From Saccharothrix sp. NRRL B-16348 (GTDB taxonomy: Bacteria > Actinomycetota > Actinomycetes > Mycobacteriales > Pseudonocardiaceae), in NCBI RefSeq assembly GCF_001280085.1, contig NZ_LGED01000001.1, forward strand, positions 186,001 to 250,000: a DNA stretch of 64,000 nucleotides, written 5' to 3'. The notes beneath the pieces are model-generated. The model made no database searches, was not told the origin of the DNA, and was given only the letters and a program-made list of their open reading frames with translations. Positions within the stretch are counted from its first letter, which is position 1. Every line of letters begins with the position of its first letter. Positions 1 to 9,165 of the stretch are shown here, in pieces. Position numbers and translations under genes: made by a program.

Positions 1-275
1 ACCCGACGCTCGCGCCCCTGGCCGCCGGTTTCACGCCGACCGCCGAGGCCGGGACGCGCCGGTCGCTGTCCCGCCGGGAGTACGAGGTGCTGCAGCTCAT
101 CGCGGACGGCATGGAGAACCAGGCCGTCGCGAACGAGCTGTACGTCTCGGTGGAGACCGTGCGCACCCACGTGAAGAACATCCTGCGCAAGCTCCGCGCC
201 CGCGACCGGACGCACGCCGTGTCCCTCGCCTACCAGGCCGGGCTGCTGTCCAGCGGGGCCGTCCGCCTGGCCTGA
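1..275 (+). CDS. LuxR-type DNA-binding protein, C-terminal end (5' truncated by window)
   Basis: The reading frame is open from base 3 to the stop at 273-275. The last 65 or so residues form a complete LuxR/GerE helix-turn-helix: an LSRREYEVLQLIADG segment, then a recognition-helix region SVETVRTHVKNILRKL, which is the classic NarL/LuxR signature. The part upstream of the HTH (about 25 residues are visible) is a short Ala/Pro-rich linker, so the N-terminal sensor is outside the window. It could be a response regulator receiver, an ATP-binding LAL-type regulator or another LuxR protein. It converges on the TPR/P-loop gene that follows, with only about 10 bases between the stops. Confidence 0.88.
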   Translation, partial: PTLAPLAAGFTPTAEAGTRRSLSRREYEVLQLIADGMENQAVANELYVSVETVRTHVKNILRKLRARDRTHAVSLAYQAGLLSSGAVRLA

Positions 276-285
276 CGCCGGCGGC

Positions 286-2658
286 TCAGCCGGTGGCGAC
301 CTCGCCGTCGGGAGTCAGGCCGAACTCGCGCAGGCGCTTGGCCTCCGCGGTCCGGCCCTGCTCGACCAACAGCTCGTGCAGGGGGAGCCAGGCCCACTGG
401 TCGCCTGCGCTGATCCGTGCGCGCAGCTCGCGGTCACGACCGTGCTCTCGGAGCAACGAGTTGAGCAACGAGGACAGGCCGCCGCCCCCGGCCTCGACCT
501 TCGACCGGAGGTAGTCCAGCGCACGGTCGACCCGACCGCCCTCGACCAGCGCTTCCACGAGGTCACTGGAGATCGTGTAGGTGGCCGCAACCTCGGCGTA
601 CCGGATCGCCGCGTCCAGGTCGCCCTGCTCCAGCGCCTGCTCGGCCATGAACCCGGAGGCCCGCTCGTCGCCCTCGTCGGCCAACGCCCGCACCACCTCC
701 CGGTCGGCCGGGTCGCCGGACAGGGCCGCCACGTCGACCGGGTGGCCGGCTTCGCCGAACCGCTTCGCCAGCGCGACCGCCTCGGCCCGCCTCCCCCTGC
801 CGACCAACAACTTCGCGGCTTCATGGGCCGCGCTGCCCACGCCCTCCTCGGCCAGCGCCACCAGTTCGTCGAGGTCGCCGCGACGGGCGAGCAGGTCCGC
901 CAAGACCCAGTCGACCTCGCGGTCGCCGAGGCCGGCGAACTCGTGGAGGACTTCCAGAGCTCCTCCGACATCGCCCTTCTCCTCCAATGCCTGGGCAAGG
1001 GCGCACGCGGCGTAGAAGTAGCCCTCGTCGGTCAGCTCGCGGAGCCGGTCGAGCCGGCCCTCCTGCTTGAGCAGTTCGGCGAAAGCACCGATCTCCTCGT
1101 CGGCGCCGCGCGCCAGGAGCACCTCGTGCGTCGTGATCGCCTTGTCCGCTTCCCCGGCTTCTTCGTACAGCTCGGCCAGCTTCCGCCAACACCACGGCTT
1201 TTCCGGGTCGAAGGTCTCCAGCAGCAGCTCGCTGGCGTACTCGGGATCGCCGTACTCGATGAGGTGACCGACGGCGTACTCGTTGCCCTCCGCCGCCAAG
1301 CGGGCCACCTCGTCGAAGTCCCAGGCGTCCACGAGCATCCGGTACAGGGCGGCGTCCGGTTGGTCGGAGGCGACGAGCCGGCCGATCACGTCGGCGGCCC
1401 CGACCCGGTCGCCGGTCGTGCGGTGCAGTTCCACCAGGCTGTGCATCGCCGAGAGCAGGCCGGTCCGCGCGGCCCGGTCGAGCAGGGTGCGGGCGAACCG
1501 GTGGAGATGCCGCTCCAAGGCCGCACTACCGAGCCTGGCCGCGTCGGCGTCGTCCATGACGTGCGACGCGCACGCGTCCCAGAACACCTCCGGCGGCGCG
1601 GTCCCGCGGCGCGTCCGGTCGGCGTGCTGCAAGAGGTAGTCGGCGACCCGGTAGCCGTCGACGACACCCATCGCCTCGCCCACGGCCACCAGCGGCGCGG
1701 TGGCGCCGAGCTGGCGCTTGGTCGCGTAGTCCAGCGCCCGCCGGAACCAGTCCGCGGGCGCGGAGGCGCGCTCCGCCGGCGTGCAGTAACCGGATGCCGC
1801 CACTTCGAGGAAGTCGGCGGTGAGGGGCGAGCGCACGCCCAGCCGGGTGGCGTCGAGGGCGGCCGTCATGACGGCTCGTGCGTACGGGTGGGCGCTCTCC
1901 CACCGGTGCACGAGTTGGGGAGCCGCGGCCAGCACCTGGGTCAGACCGAAGTCCCGGGACGCCAGGGCGACGCGCAGCCGTTCGTCCTGTGGCGCGGTGG
2001 CTTCCGCACGCGAGCGCTCGGCGGTGGTGAACGCCGCGCCGACGTGCACGACCTCCGCCAGCTTGAGCACGTCCCGCTCGTTCGCGTACCGGTCCTCCAA
2101 GGACTTGCCCTGCTCGGTGTAGGCGTCGTAGTAGTCGGGCCACAGCGTCGCGACGATGATCACCTGCCTGGTGAGCAGGCCCCGCACCACCGGCGCGCTC
2201 AGGCCGTGCTCGCCGTCGAGGTGGGACTGGAGCTCGTCCAGCCAGAGGACGACCCGGTCGAGGCCGTCCAGCCCGCGCGCCGCCGCCGGCTGGACCAACG
2301 ACCGGTCGGGCACGACTTCCCGGACGGCCTCGAACAGCGACCGGGTCTTGCCCACCGACGATCCGCCGACCAGCAGCACGAACCCACCGCGCTCGGCCGC
2401 GTCCGCGATCAGCACGCGCAACCGGACGTCGACGTCGCGCGGCACGTAGTGGGGCATCGAGGTGTCGGAGCCGACACTGATCGGCCGGTGCACCCCCAGC
2501 CGCACCGGGTCTGCCTCGCGGACGGGGACCGGGGTGGGGCGGGGCACGGCCTCAGGCGGGGCGCCGAGCACGAAGTCTCCGTGGACGTGGCCGACCTGGA
2601 TGGCGTGACCACCGACGACGGCGTTCTCCACCCGGTTGACGTCGGGCTTGGACGGCAC
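286..2658 (-). CDS. P-loop NTPase with C-terminal TPR-like helical repeats
   Basis: This is a 790-residue protein. Residues 15-32 carry GGHAIQVGHVHGDF, like a short segment often seen at the start of actinobacterial signalling NTPases. A P-loop GGSSVGKT lies at 98-105 and an acidic Walker-B-like VVLWLDE at 136-142. From about residue 370 to the end the protein is made of short paired helices with TPR/Sel1-like periodicity (repeated A-x-L-x-x-x-G-x-x-x-x-A patterns). This is the architecture of STAND-like sensor ATPases, but I do not see a full NB-ARC or NACHT motif set, so no specific function is assigned. It is divergent from fadE5, about 145 bases away. The start is the ATG at 2658; no strong ribosome binding site decides it. 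Confidence 0.8.
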   Translation of the reverse strand: MPSKPDVNRVENAVVGGHAIQVGHVHGDFVLGAPPEAVPRPTPVPVREADPVRLGVHRPISVGSDTSMPHYVPRDVDVRLRVLIADAAERGGFVLLVGGSSVGKTRSLFEAVREVVPDRSLVQPAAARGLDGLDRVVLWLDELQSHLDGEHGLSAPVVRGLLTRQVIIVATLWPDYYDAYTEQGKSLEDRYANERDVLKLAEVVHVGAAFTTAERSRAEATAPQDERLRVALASRDFGLTQVLAAAPQLVHRWESAHPYARAVMTAALDATRLGVRSPLTADFLEVAASGYCTPAERASAPADWFRRALDYATKRQLGATAPLVAVGEAMGVVDGYRVADYLLQHADRTRRGTAPPEVFWDACASHVMDDADAARLGSAALERHLHRFARTLLDRAARTGLLSAMHSLVELHRTTGDRVGAADVIGRLVASDQPDAALYRMLVDAWDFDEVARLAAEGNEYAVGHLIEYGDPEYASELLLETFDPEKPWCWRKLAELYEEAGEADKAITTHEVLLARGADEEIGAFAELLKQEGRLDRLRELTDEGYFYAACALAQALEEKGDVGGALEVLHEFAGLGDREVDWVLADLLARRGDLDELVALAEEGVGSAAHEAAKLLVGRGRRAEAVALAKRFGEAGHPVDVAALSGDPADREVVRALADEGDERASGFMAEQALEQGDLDAAIRYAEVAATYTISSDLVEALVEGGRVDRALDYLRSKVEAGGGGLSSLLNSLLREHGRDRELRARISAGDQWAWLPLHELLVEQGRTAEAKRLREFGLTPDGEVATG

Positions 2659-2731
2659 CGGCCAACGATAGGGGAGACGCTGGTCAGGCGCGTCTGATTC
2701 GCCACAACCCGTTGGTCGGCCTTGCCGAGGT

Positions 2732-2767
2732 TACTGACAGGTAATACCCTGTTGTTACCGGTCAGTA
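2732..2767. promoter_or_regulatory. Paired TACY-N4-RGTA operator upstream of fadE5
   Basis: TACTGACAGGTA (2732-2743) and TACCGGTCAGTA (2756-2767) form an inverted repeat; each half is itself near-palindromic. The site lies 38 bases before the fadE5 start and 74 bases before the divergent NTPase gene. The same site form, in pairs, occurs in the promoters at 18390-18417 and 25100-25127. A TetR-family repressor is the likely binder; this is inferred. Confidence 0.7.
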
Positions 2768-2804
2768 GGGGGACCGCCCCGACCAGCATGGAGTGAGCGA
2801 CGAG

Positions 2805-4643
2805 ATGGGTCACTACAAGAGCAACGTCCGGGACCTCGAGTTCAACCTGTTCGAGGTCTTCAACGTGCAGGACCACCTCGGCACGGGGCCGTTCGAGCAG
2901 TCCGACGAGGACACCGCGCGCGGCGTGCTTGCCGAGCTCAACAACCTGGCGGTCGGCCCGCTGGCGGAGTCCTTCGCCGACGCCGACCGCAACCCGCCGG
3001 TCTTCGACCCGAAGACCCACTCGGCCACGCTGCCGGAATCGTTCAAGAAGTCGTACCAGGCACTGTGGGACGGCGAGTGGTTCCGCCTGTCGCTGCCGAA
3101 CGAGCTGGGCGGCTTCGGCATCCCGCCGTCGGTCCAGTGGGCGGCCTCCGAGCTGATCCTGGGCGCCAACCCGGCCGTCTACATGTACCTGGCCGGCCCG
3201 AACTTCGCCTCGGTCGTCCACCAGAACGGCACCGAGCAGCAGAAGCGCTGGGCCGAGCTGATGATCGAGCGCGGCTGGGGCGCCACCATGGTGCTGACCG
3301 AGCCGGACGCCGGCTCCGACGTGGGCGCGGGCCGCACCAAGGCCACCCTCCAGGACGACGGCACCTGGCACATCGACGGCGTGAAGCGGTTCATCACCTC
3401 CGCCGACCAAGACATGACCGAGAACATCATGCACCTGGTGCTGGCCCGTCCCGAGGGCCCCGGCATCGAGGCGAGGCCAGGCACCAAGGGCCTGTCGCTG
3501 TTCCTCGTGCCGAAGTGGCACTTCGACCCGGAGACCGGTGAGTCGACCGGCGAGCGCAACGGCGCCTTCGTCACCAACGTCGAGCACAAGATGGGCCTCA
3601 AGGTCTCGACCACGTGCGAGCTGACGTTCGGCCAGCACGGCGTCCCGGCCAAGGGCTGGCTGCTCGGCGAGGTGCACGACGGCATCGCGCAGATGTTCCA
3701 GGTCATCGAGTACGCCCGGATGATGGTCGGCACGAAGGCCATCGGCACCCTGTCGACCGGCTACCTCAACGCCCTGGCCTACGCCAAGGAGCGGGTCCAG
3801 AGCGCCGACCTGACCCGGATGACGGACAAGACCGCGCCGCGCGTCACCATCACCCACCACCCCGACGTGCGCCGCAGCCTGATGCTGCAGAAGGCGTACG
3901 CCGAGGGCCTGCGCGCGGTCTACCTGTACACCGCGACGCAGCAGGACAAGATCGCCCTGGGCGGCCCGGACAAGGAGCTGGCGGAGAAGGTCAACGACCT
4001 GCTGCTGCCGATCGTCAAGGGCGTCGGCTCGGAGCGCGCGTACGAGCAGCTGGCGCAGTCGCTGCAGACGCTCGGCGGCTCGGGCTTCCTGCAGGAGTAC
4101 CCGATCGAGCAGTACATCCGCGACTCGAAGATCGACTCGCTGTACGAGGGCACCACCGCGATCCAGTCGCTGGACTTCTTCTTCCGCAAGATCATCCGGG
4201 ACAAGGGCCAGGCGCTGGGCTTCCTCAACGGCGAGATCCAGGGCTTCCTGGACAACGAGGGCGGCAACGGCAGGCTGAAGGAGGAGCGGGCGCTGCTCAA
4301 GCGGGCGCTCGAAGACCTCCAGGGCATGCTCGGCGCGATGGTCGGCTTCCTGACCAGCTCCCAGGAGGACGTCCGCAACCTGTACAAGGTCGGCCAGAAC
4401 ACCGTGCGGCTCCTGATGACGGCGGGCGACGTGCTCGTCGGCTGGCTGCTGCTGCGCCAGGCCGACGTGGCGCTGGCCAAGCTCGACGGTCAGGTCTCTG
4501 CCAAGGACAAGGCGTTCTACGAGGGCAAGGTCGCGGTGGCGTCGTTCTTCGCGAAGTCCGTGCTGCCGGAGCTCACCGCCCGCCGCAAGATCGCCGAGGC
4601 CACCGACAACGCCCTGATGGACGTGGACGAGGCCTCGTTCTGA
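2805..4643 (+). CDS. fadE5: Acyl-CoA dehydrogenase, FadE5 type
   Basis: This is a flavin-dependent acyl-CoA dehydrogenase that would introduce the C2-C3 double bond in beta-oxidation. It has 612 residues, the long form, instead of about 390. The N-terminus [19 protein letters not shown] is the hallmark of the actinobacterial FadE5 group, so I start at the ATG at 2805 and not at the in-frame GTG at 2793. Other signs are the acyl-CoA dehydrogenase middle-domain motif [13 protein letters not shown] and the catalytic-base segment [13 protein letters not shown] (Glu near residue 448), followed by a roughly 130-residue helical C-terminal extension typical of the long class. In mycobacteria fadE5 sits beside fadA2-fabG4-htdX; here those genes are about 14 kb away but share the operator described at 2732-2767. 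The gene appears monocistronic, ending before the hairpin at 4742. Confidence 0.9.
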   Translation: MGHYKSNVRDLEFNLFEVFNVQDHLGTGPFEQSDEDTARGVLAELNNLAVGPLAESFADADRNPPVFDPKTHSATLPESFKKSYQALWDGEWFRLSLPNELGGFGIPPSVQWAASELILGANPAVYMYLAGPNFASVVHQNGTEQQKRWAELMIERGWGATMVLTEPDAGSDVGAGRTKATLQDDGTWHIDGVKRFITSADQDMTENIMHLVLARPEGPGIEARPGTKGLSLFLVPKWHFDPETGESTGERNGAFVTNVEHKMGLKVSTTCELTFGQHGVPAKGWLLGEVHDGIAQMFQVIEYARMMVGTKAIGTLSTGYLNALAYAKERVQSADLTRMTDKTAPRVTITHHPDVRRSLMLQKAYAEGLRAVYLYTATQQDKIALGGPDKELAEKVNDLLLPIVKGVGSERAYEQLAQSLQTLGGSGFLQEYPIEQYIRDSKIDSLYEGTTAIQSLDFFFRKIIRDKGQALGFLNGEIQGFLDNEGGNGRLKEERALLKRALEDLQGMLGAMVGFLTSSQEDVRNLYKVGQNTVRLLMTAGDVLVGWLLLRQADVALAKLDGQVSAKDKAFYEGKVAVASFFAKSVLPELTARRKIAEATDNALMDVDEASF

Positions 4644-4741
4644 CCCGGGCGACCACCCGGAATTGTCAGACCCTTCTGGGAGAATAAATCAAGGGTTCCC
4701 CTGGGAGGGGACGCCTGCGAGGGCTTGGGCTGACAGCGGCT
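4644..4741. other. Intergenic stretch after fadE5 with a small hairpin
   Basis: I see no gene here. TTCCCCTGGGAGGGGA near 4696-4711 can form a short 6-bp hairpin. The main terminator follows at 4742-4778. Confidence 0.4.
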
Positions 4742-4778
4742 GGAGGGCGGCACCCCGAACGTGTGGGTGCCGCCCTCC
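4742..4778. terminator. Bidirectional hairpin terminator between converging genes
   Basis: This is a perfect 14-bp stem, GGAGGGCGGCACCC at 4742-4755 pairing with GGGTGCCGCCCTCC at 4765-4778, with a 9-base loop. There is no U tract, which is usual for high-GC actinobacteria. It sits between fadE5 (+) and the TPR gene (-) and could serve both. Confidence 0.85.
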
Positions 4779-4795
4779 GGCTGTTCCGGGCACGG

Positions 4796-5629
4796 TCACG
4801 AGATGCCGTCGCGCCAACGCCGACGGGCGTCCTCGCTCCAGCCGCGCATGTCCTTGTGCTGGAACTTCCGCTCGTACTTCACCCGCTCCCGCCAGTGGAC
4901 GAGCGACTCGTGCGCGAACTGCGAAGTCCGCTGGTTCGCGGGCGTCGGGGGCAATGAGCCCAGCAGCCCGGCGAACATGTCGCGAGCGTGCTCGGCCCGA
5001 CCCGTCGCCCCGAGCCACTCGGCCAGCCGCCCCATCGTGTAATGCGTTTCGTCGTGCGTCCAGCCCAGCACGCTGGCGCGGACACCCACCAACCGCTCGT
5101 AGTGCCGGCACGCGGACGCGGGGTCCCCGGCATACCCCGTCGCCTCCGCCAGGTCTCCCAACGTGTCCAAGGTGTCCTGGTGGCCCTCGCCCTGGACCCG
5201 GACGCGCTTGCCGTACAACTCCTCGTACAGGAGGCGAGACGTGCGGAAGTCGCCGACGTGATCAGCCCAGTAGCCCAGCCGCGCCATGATGTCCAACGTG
5301 GCGAGGTGATCGTGCCCCATCACCCGTTGGTAGGCGGGCAGCATCCGGCCGTACAGCTCACGCGCGAGCCCCGGATTCCCGGCCATGCCGATCGCGCGGG
5401 CTTCGGCGGCACGGCGGGCGAGGGAGTCCGGGTCGTCGTCGTCGGCGGCCCCGTGCCCCGGGGGATCGTGCCGGGGAGGAGGGCCCAGGAAGACATCGCG
5501 CCCGGCTAGGATGGCGTAGCTGCTCTCGGAGGCGTGAGCTACCTGGTCGATCTTCTTGCCGCTGTCTGGCACGACGTCGATGGTCCCGCCGATTGAACGC
5601 GGTCGAATCGCACTATTGCGGCTTTCCAC
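4796..5629 (-). CDS. Tetratricopeptide-repeat protein
   Basis: This is a 277-residue protein with a GTG start at 5629. Residues 35-55 include SSYAILAGRDVFLG, which resembles the short AIQ-x-G-x-xHGDF segment at the N-terminus of the P-loop/TPR protein at 286-2658. From about residue 70 there are four to five TPR-like units with the pattern LARELYGRMLPAYQRVMG..HLATLDIMARLGYWAD, matching the TPR_10/TPR_12 repeats found after NB-ARC domains in actinobacteria. Here no NTPase domain precedes them, so this is a stand-alone repeat protein, probably a protein-protein adaptor. The function is unknown and the start is only moderately supported. Confidence 0.7.
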   Translation of the reverse strand: MESRNSAIRPRSIGGTIDVVPDSGKKIDQVAHASESSYAILAGRDVFLGPPPRHDPPGHGAADDDDPDSLARRAAEARAIGMAGNPGLARELYGRMLPAYQRVMGHDHLATLDIMARLGYWADHVGDFRTSRLLYEELYGKRVRVQGEGHQDTLDTLGDLAEATGYAGDPASACRHYERLVGVRASVLGWTHDETHYTMGRLAEWLGATGRAEHARDMFAGLLGSLPPTPANQRTSQFAHESLVHWRERVKYERKFQHKDMRGWSEDARRRWRDGIS

Positions 5630-5648
5630 CTGAAGGTGGGAACCGCGG

Positions 5649-6458
5649 TCAGCCCTTGTGCGCCTTCGCGGCGGCGAAGCAGTAGGCGCCGAAGCCCAGG
5701 AAGCCGACCGCGATGATCGCCAGCGCGAAGACGCCGTACGGCTGGGCGGCCAGCGTGTGCAGCGCCTTGTCCATGCCGCCCGACTCCTCCGGGTCGGCGT
5801 TGACCGCGGCGAACGCGACCAGCACGCCGATCAGGAAGTACGCCGCGCCCTTGCCGATCCAGCCGATCCGGCCGAGCTTCTCCACCCACACCCGGCTGCC
5901 GGCGGGCAGGTCGGACATGTTCAGGTCGTCCTCGAACGACTTCTTCACGCCCTTGCGCGCCACCGCCACCCCGAGCCCCAGCACGAACAACGCCACCGCG
6001 CCCACCAGCACCTGCCCGAACGGCAGCGCCAGCACGCGTGCCGTCCACGTCTGGGACTGCTCGGTGGAGCTGCTCTGCGACGAGCCGGTCGCGTAGCCGA
6101 CCGCCGCGATCCCGATCACGGTGCCGGTGATCGCACGGCCGACCGAGCCGCACCGGCGGTACAGGCGCTTGCGCTTCTTCGTCACCCACCCGTAGCCGGA
6201 CGCGGCCATGGCCAGCTGCCACACCGCGAACGCGAACAGGCCGATCGCCAGCACCCACAGCAGGACCGGCCCGATCGCGGTCTGGGCCAGCGCCGAGACC
6301 GCGCCCTTCTGGTCCGTCTTCTCCCCGGTGTCACCGAGGACCACCTGCGCCGTCAACGCCGCCAGGAGCACGTGGACGAGCCCGTAGCACACCATCCCGG
6401 CGCGCCCGAGGACCTGCACGGCGGGATGTCTTCGCACCTCTTGCCCAGTGGTAGCCAC
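5649..6458 (-). CDS. DUF1206 family integral membrane protein
   Basis: This is a 269-residue membrane protein with a GTG start. It consists of three similar units, each with two hydrophobic helices and a Gly-rich turn (GRAGMVCYGLVHVLLAALTAQ, then GRAITGTVIGIAAVGYA, then GKGAAYFLIGVLVAFAAV), giving about six transmembrane segments. This threefold internal repeat is diagnostic of DUF1206. No catalytic residues are evident and the biological role of the family is not known. It lies 20 bases upstream of the TPR gene on the same strand, so the two may be cotranscribed. Confidence 0.88.
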   Translation of the reverse strand: MATTGQEVRRHPAVQVLGRAGMVCYGLVHVLLAALTAQVVLGDTGEKTDQKGAVSALAQTAIGPVLLWVLAIGLFAFAVWQLAMAASGYGWVTKKRKRLYRRCGSVGRAITGTVIGIAAVGYATGSSQSSSTEQSQTWTARVLALPFGQVLVGAVALFVLGLGVAVARKGVKKSFEDDLNMSDLPAGSRVWVEKLGRIGWIGKGAAYFLIGVLVAFAAVNADPEESGGMDKALHTLAAQPYGVFALAIIAVGFLGFGAYCFAAAKAHKG

Positions 6459-6515
6459 GATCGGGTGATTACCCCGCCGTGACCACCACCAACCTCAGGC
6501 GCGAACCCGGGCCCG

Positions 6516-8735
6516 TCAGCCGCCCGGCTTCGGCGGCTCGCAGACGATCTTGAACTGCGGGTCGTACCGGACGGTGCGGCTCTCCTGGCGCGACTGGCCG
6601 GTGCGGCGGTCGACGATGGTGCGCGTGTCGGTCACCGAGAAGCCCGGCGCGCCCGCGCTCGGCTGGCAGTCCGGCTTGTCGACCTTGCGCTCCTGCGGCT
6701 GCGTGTGGTTGAACTCGGCGCTGGTCGAACCGGACACGTCGTAGTTCTTGGTGCCCCACAGCACGATCTTGATCGACGACGGGGTCCAGATCGTCTGGAT
6801 CGCCACCCCGGTGTCGTCCGGGTTGGTGAACTTGATGTCGATCAGGCTGTTGCCCGCGCCGTCCATGAACACCGTGGCCTCGCGCCCCTTCGGGTACCGC
6901 GAGATCCAGTAGCTGTGCTCCTTGTGGCCCGCGTCCTTCATGCCCGCGTGGTAGGCCGCGTTGTAGAGCGTGGTGGCGAACTGCGAGATGCCGCCGCCGA
7001 CCGCCTTGCCGGGCACGCCGTTCTCGATGATGCCCGCCTCGACGTAGCCCTGCGCGGTGCCGCGCGGACCGGTGTGGCCGTTGAGGCTGAACGTCTCGCC
7101 CGGCTTCACGATCGCGCCGTTGACCTTCTCGGCGACGACCCGGATGTTGGTGCCGGACGCGGCCACGAAGCCACCGGTCTGGAACTCGCCGATGACCTCC
7201 TTGATGCCCATCTTGTTCGCCTGCTCGGTGGTCACCTTCGCGGGCGTGTGCTTGTACTCGGCCTTGATCGCGCGCTCGTTGTCGCGCTTGAGCACGTCGA
7301 GCACCGTGGTCAGGGACTTCTCCCAGTCGATGCCGAGGCCGTCGACCGACTCCTTCACGACCGGCCGGCCGCCCTCGAACACGATCTGGGCGTCCTTGCC
7401 CTCCTTCTCGGTGTCCTTCAGCTGCGGACCGGCGTGCTCGACGACCTTGGCGTTGTCGACCTTCGCGGTCAGGCCGCCGTCGTCGGCCGGCTCGAACACC
7501 AGCACGGTGGCGAGCATCTCGGGCGTGAGCGTCGCGTCCTTGCCCTCGCCCTGGATGATCAGCGGCGCGGCGGTGGCGGGCTTGGCGACCTCGGCCAGCG
7601 CCTTCGCCACGCCTTCCTTGGTCGTCTTGACCGGGGTGGTGGCCACCGGCAGCTCGACCGTGCCGCCGTCGGCCCAGTTCGCGAGCAGCTGCTCCGACGC
7701 GCCGGCCACGTCCAGCTTCTGGCCCTGCTTCGGGTCGACCGCGATCGGGGTGGCGCCCTCGAAGCGGATGCCGCCCTCGGCGGGCTCGTGGTCGGTCTCG
7801 GCGCGCAGCGCCTCCAGCGCGGCGGCCAGCTTGCCCGCGTCGCTGCGCGTGTCGAAGCCGACCTCGCGGGAGGTGAAGAACGAGGTGACGCGGGTGATCG
7901 GGGACAGCGGCTGGCTGCCCGCGCGGTCCAGCGTCGCGGTCCAGTCCAGCTCCAGGCCGGCGGCCTTGGGGTCGACCGCGGTGTCGACGTCGCCCGCGCG
8001 CGCCTTCACCGGCGCGGCCAGGCGGGGGCCGATCTCGTCGCGCAGCTTCTGCTCGGCCTCGGGGTGGCTCATGCCGCCGACGTTCACACCGGCCACGGTC
8101 ACGCCGCGCGGCACGTTGCCGCCCGAGACGACCAGGTCCAGCCCGTAGAGGACGACCAGCACGCCGAGCACGGCGGCGGCGATCAGGCCGCCCTTGCGCA
8201 GGCGCTTGCGGCGGGCTTCGGCCTCGTCGGCCGCGGTGTCGCCGTCCACCATCACGGGGCCGTAGACGGTGGCCTCCGGCTCGGACTCGGGCGGCGGCAC
8301 CGGCGCGGAGAACACCGTGGTGGCCTCCGACGGCGACGGCCTGCCGAAGCCACCGGGCGGCGTGTTGATCATCTGGGTCCGCTCGGCGGAGGCCGGCGGG
8401 GTGAGGGCGCGCGTCGGGTCACCGGACGGCGTGATGGCCTGGGTGGCGTCCGCGCCCCTCGGCGGGTTGTGCTGCGCGTTGCGCGTCGGGTGCTGCTGCG
8501 TCACGTTGTGAGAGACGCTCGGCGGGGCCGTCGCGTTGTCGTGGCCGGCCAACGGTGGGGTCACGTTACGGACGGTGGCCGAGGGGTCCGGCTCCGTGTC
8601 CGGCTCCTCCTGCGGCCACGCGGCCTCCGGCGGCGCGCTCCCGTTGGTCCGCTCAGAGGCGGTGCGCGACGGGCGGACCGGCTCCATGGCCTTGGTCCGC
8701 TCAGCGTCGTACTCCGGTCGCTGGTTCTCCGGCAC
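6516..8735 (-). CDS. VanW-family cell-envelope protein with PG-binding-4 domains
   Basis: This protein has about 739 residues. I take the GTG at 8735 (VPENQRPEYD) because AGAGGGGGAGC precedes it; an in-frame TTG at 8759 is the alternative. The first 180 residues are a disordered, Thr/Pro-rich cytoplasmic tail with repeated TQAI/TRAL/TQMI-type motifs that could be kinase targets. A single transmembrane helix follows (GLIAAAVLGVLVVLYGLDLV, near 185-205). The extracellular part has two YoaR-like putative peptidoglycan-binding domains and then the VanW domain (NGHTGPRGTAQGYVEAGII, GGGISQFATTLYNAAYHAG, HSYWISRYPKGREATV). VanW takes its name from a vancomycin-resistance cluster, but its reaction is not established; a cell-wall role is inferred. 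Confidence 0.9.
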   Translation of the reverse strand: MPENQRPEYDAERTKAMEPVRPSRTASERTNGSAPPEAAWPQEEPDTEPDPSATVRNVTPPLAGHDNATAPPSVSHNVTQQHPTRNAQHNPPRGADATQAITPSGDPTRALTPPASAERTQMINTPPGGFGRPSPSEATTVFSAPVPPPESEPEATVYGPVMVDGDTAADEAEARRKRLRKGGLIAAAVLGVLVVLYGLDLVVSGGNVPRGVTVAGVNVGGMSHPEAEQKLRDEIGPRLAAPVKARAGDVDTAVDPKAAGLELDWTATLDRAGSQPLSPITRVTSFFTSREVGFDTRSDAGKLAAALEALRAETDHEPAEGGIRFEGATPIAVDPKQGQKLDVAGASEQLLANWADGGTVELPVATTPVKTTKEGVAKALAEVAKPATAAPLIIQGEGKDATLTPEMLATVLVFEPADDGGLTAKVDNAKVVEHAGPQLKDTEKEGKDAQIVFEGGRPVVKESVDGLGIDWEKSLTTVLDVLKRDNERAIKAEYKHTPAKVTTEQANKMGIKEVIGEFQTGGFVAASGTNIRVVAEKVNGAIVKPGETFSLNGHTGPRGTAQGYVEAGIIENGVPGKAVGGGISQFATTLYNAAYHAGMKDAGHKEHSYWISRYPKGREATVFMDGAGNSLIDIKFTNPDDTGVAIQTIWTPSSIKIVLWGTKNYDVSGSTSAEFNHTQPQERKVDKPDCQPSAGAPGFSVTDTRTIVDRRTGQSRQESRTVRYDPQFKIVCEPPKPGG

Positions 8736-8835
8736 CGCTCCCCCTCTTGCCACTCGCAAGGTCCTGGGACTGCTTACCCGAACGCCGTCACACGTCGATC
8801 ACGTTTCGGGTGGCTCACAGGTCTCACCGCACTGG

Positions 8836-9156
8836 TCACAGGTAAAGCCCGGTCCCGTGGTCCGTCCGCTCGGTCGCGGTCGCGTGCACGTCCCGTTCCC
8901 TCATGACGAGGTAGGTGCCGCCCTGCACCTCGACCTCGAACTGGTCCTCCGGGTTGAACAGCACCCGGTCGCCGACCTTGACGTGCCGGACGTTCGTGCC
9001 GACCCCGAGCACATCTCCCCAGGCCAGGCGCTTCGCCATCTGCGCGGTCGCCGGGATCACGATGCCACCGCTGCTGCGGCGTTCGCCGTCCTCCGGCGAG
9101 ATCCGCACCATCACGCGGTCGTGCAGCATCTGGATCTCGAGCTTGACATCGGGCAC
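8836..9156 (-). CDS. GroES-like co-chaperonin paralogue
   Basis: This 106-residue protein has the Cpn10 fold signature: an N-terminal beta strand IQMLHDRVMVRI, a mobile-loop region DGERRSSGGIVIPATA, then KRLAWGDVLGVGTNVRHVKVGDRVLF, and a C-terminal YLVMRERDVHAT. True GroES is about 97 residues and has a typical T-x-x-G-I-V-L loop; here the loop is SSGGIVI, so the GroEL-contact hydrophobics are kept. No groEL is nearby, so this is a secondary, orphan copy. It lies 9 bases downstream of the thioredoxin/NHL gene on the same strand, suggesting cotranscription. Whether it works with GroEL is unknown. Confidence 0.85.
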   Translation of the reverse strand: MPDVKLEIQMLHDRVMVRISPEDGERRSSGGIVIPATAQMAKRLAWGDVLGVGTNVRHVKVGDRVLFNPEDQFEVEVQGGTYLVMRERDVHATATERTDHGTGLYL

Positions 9157-9165
9157 CGGCAGAGT

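Noticed and set aside
286..2658. Bona fide NACHT or NB-ARC defence ATPase
   Set aside because: Only Walker A and an acidic Walker-B-like segment are clear; the other STAND motifs are not visible, so no defence function is assigned.
376..2697. Plus-strand open frame of 773 codons
   Set aside because: Antisense shadow of the P-loop/TPR gene; no recognisable domain.
2409..3860. Minus-strand frame of 483 codons opposite fadE5
   Set aside because: Antisense to a gene with strong family evidence; no motif on this strand.
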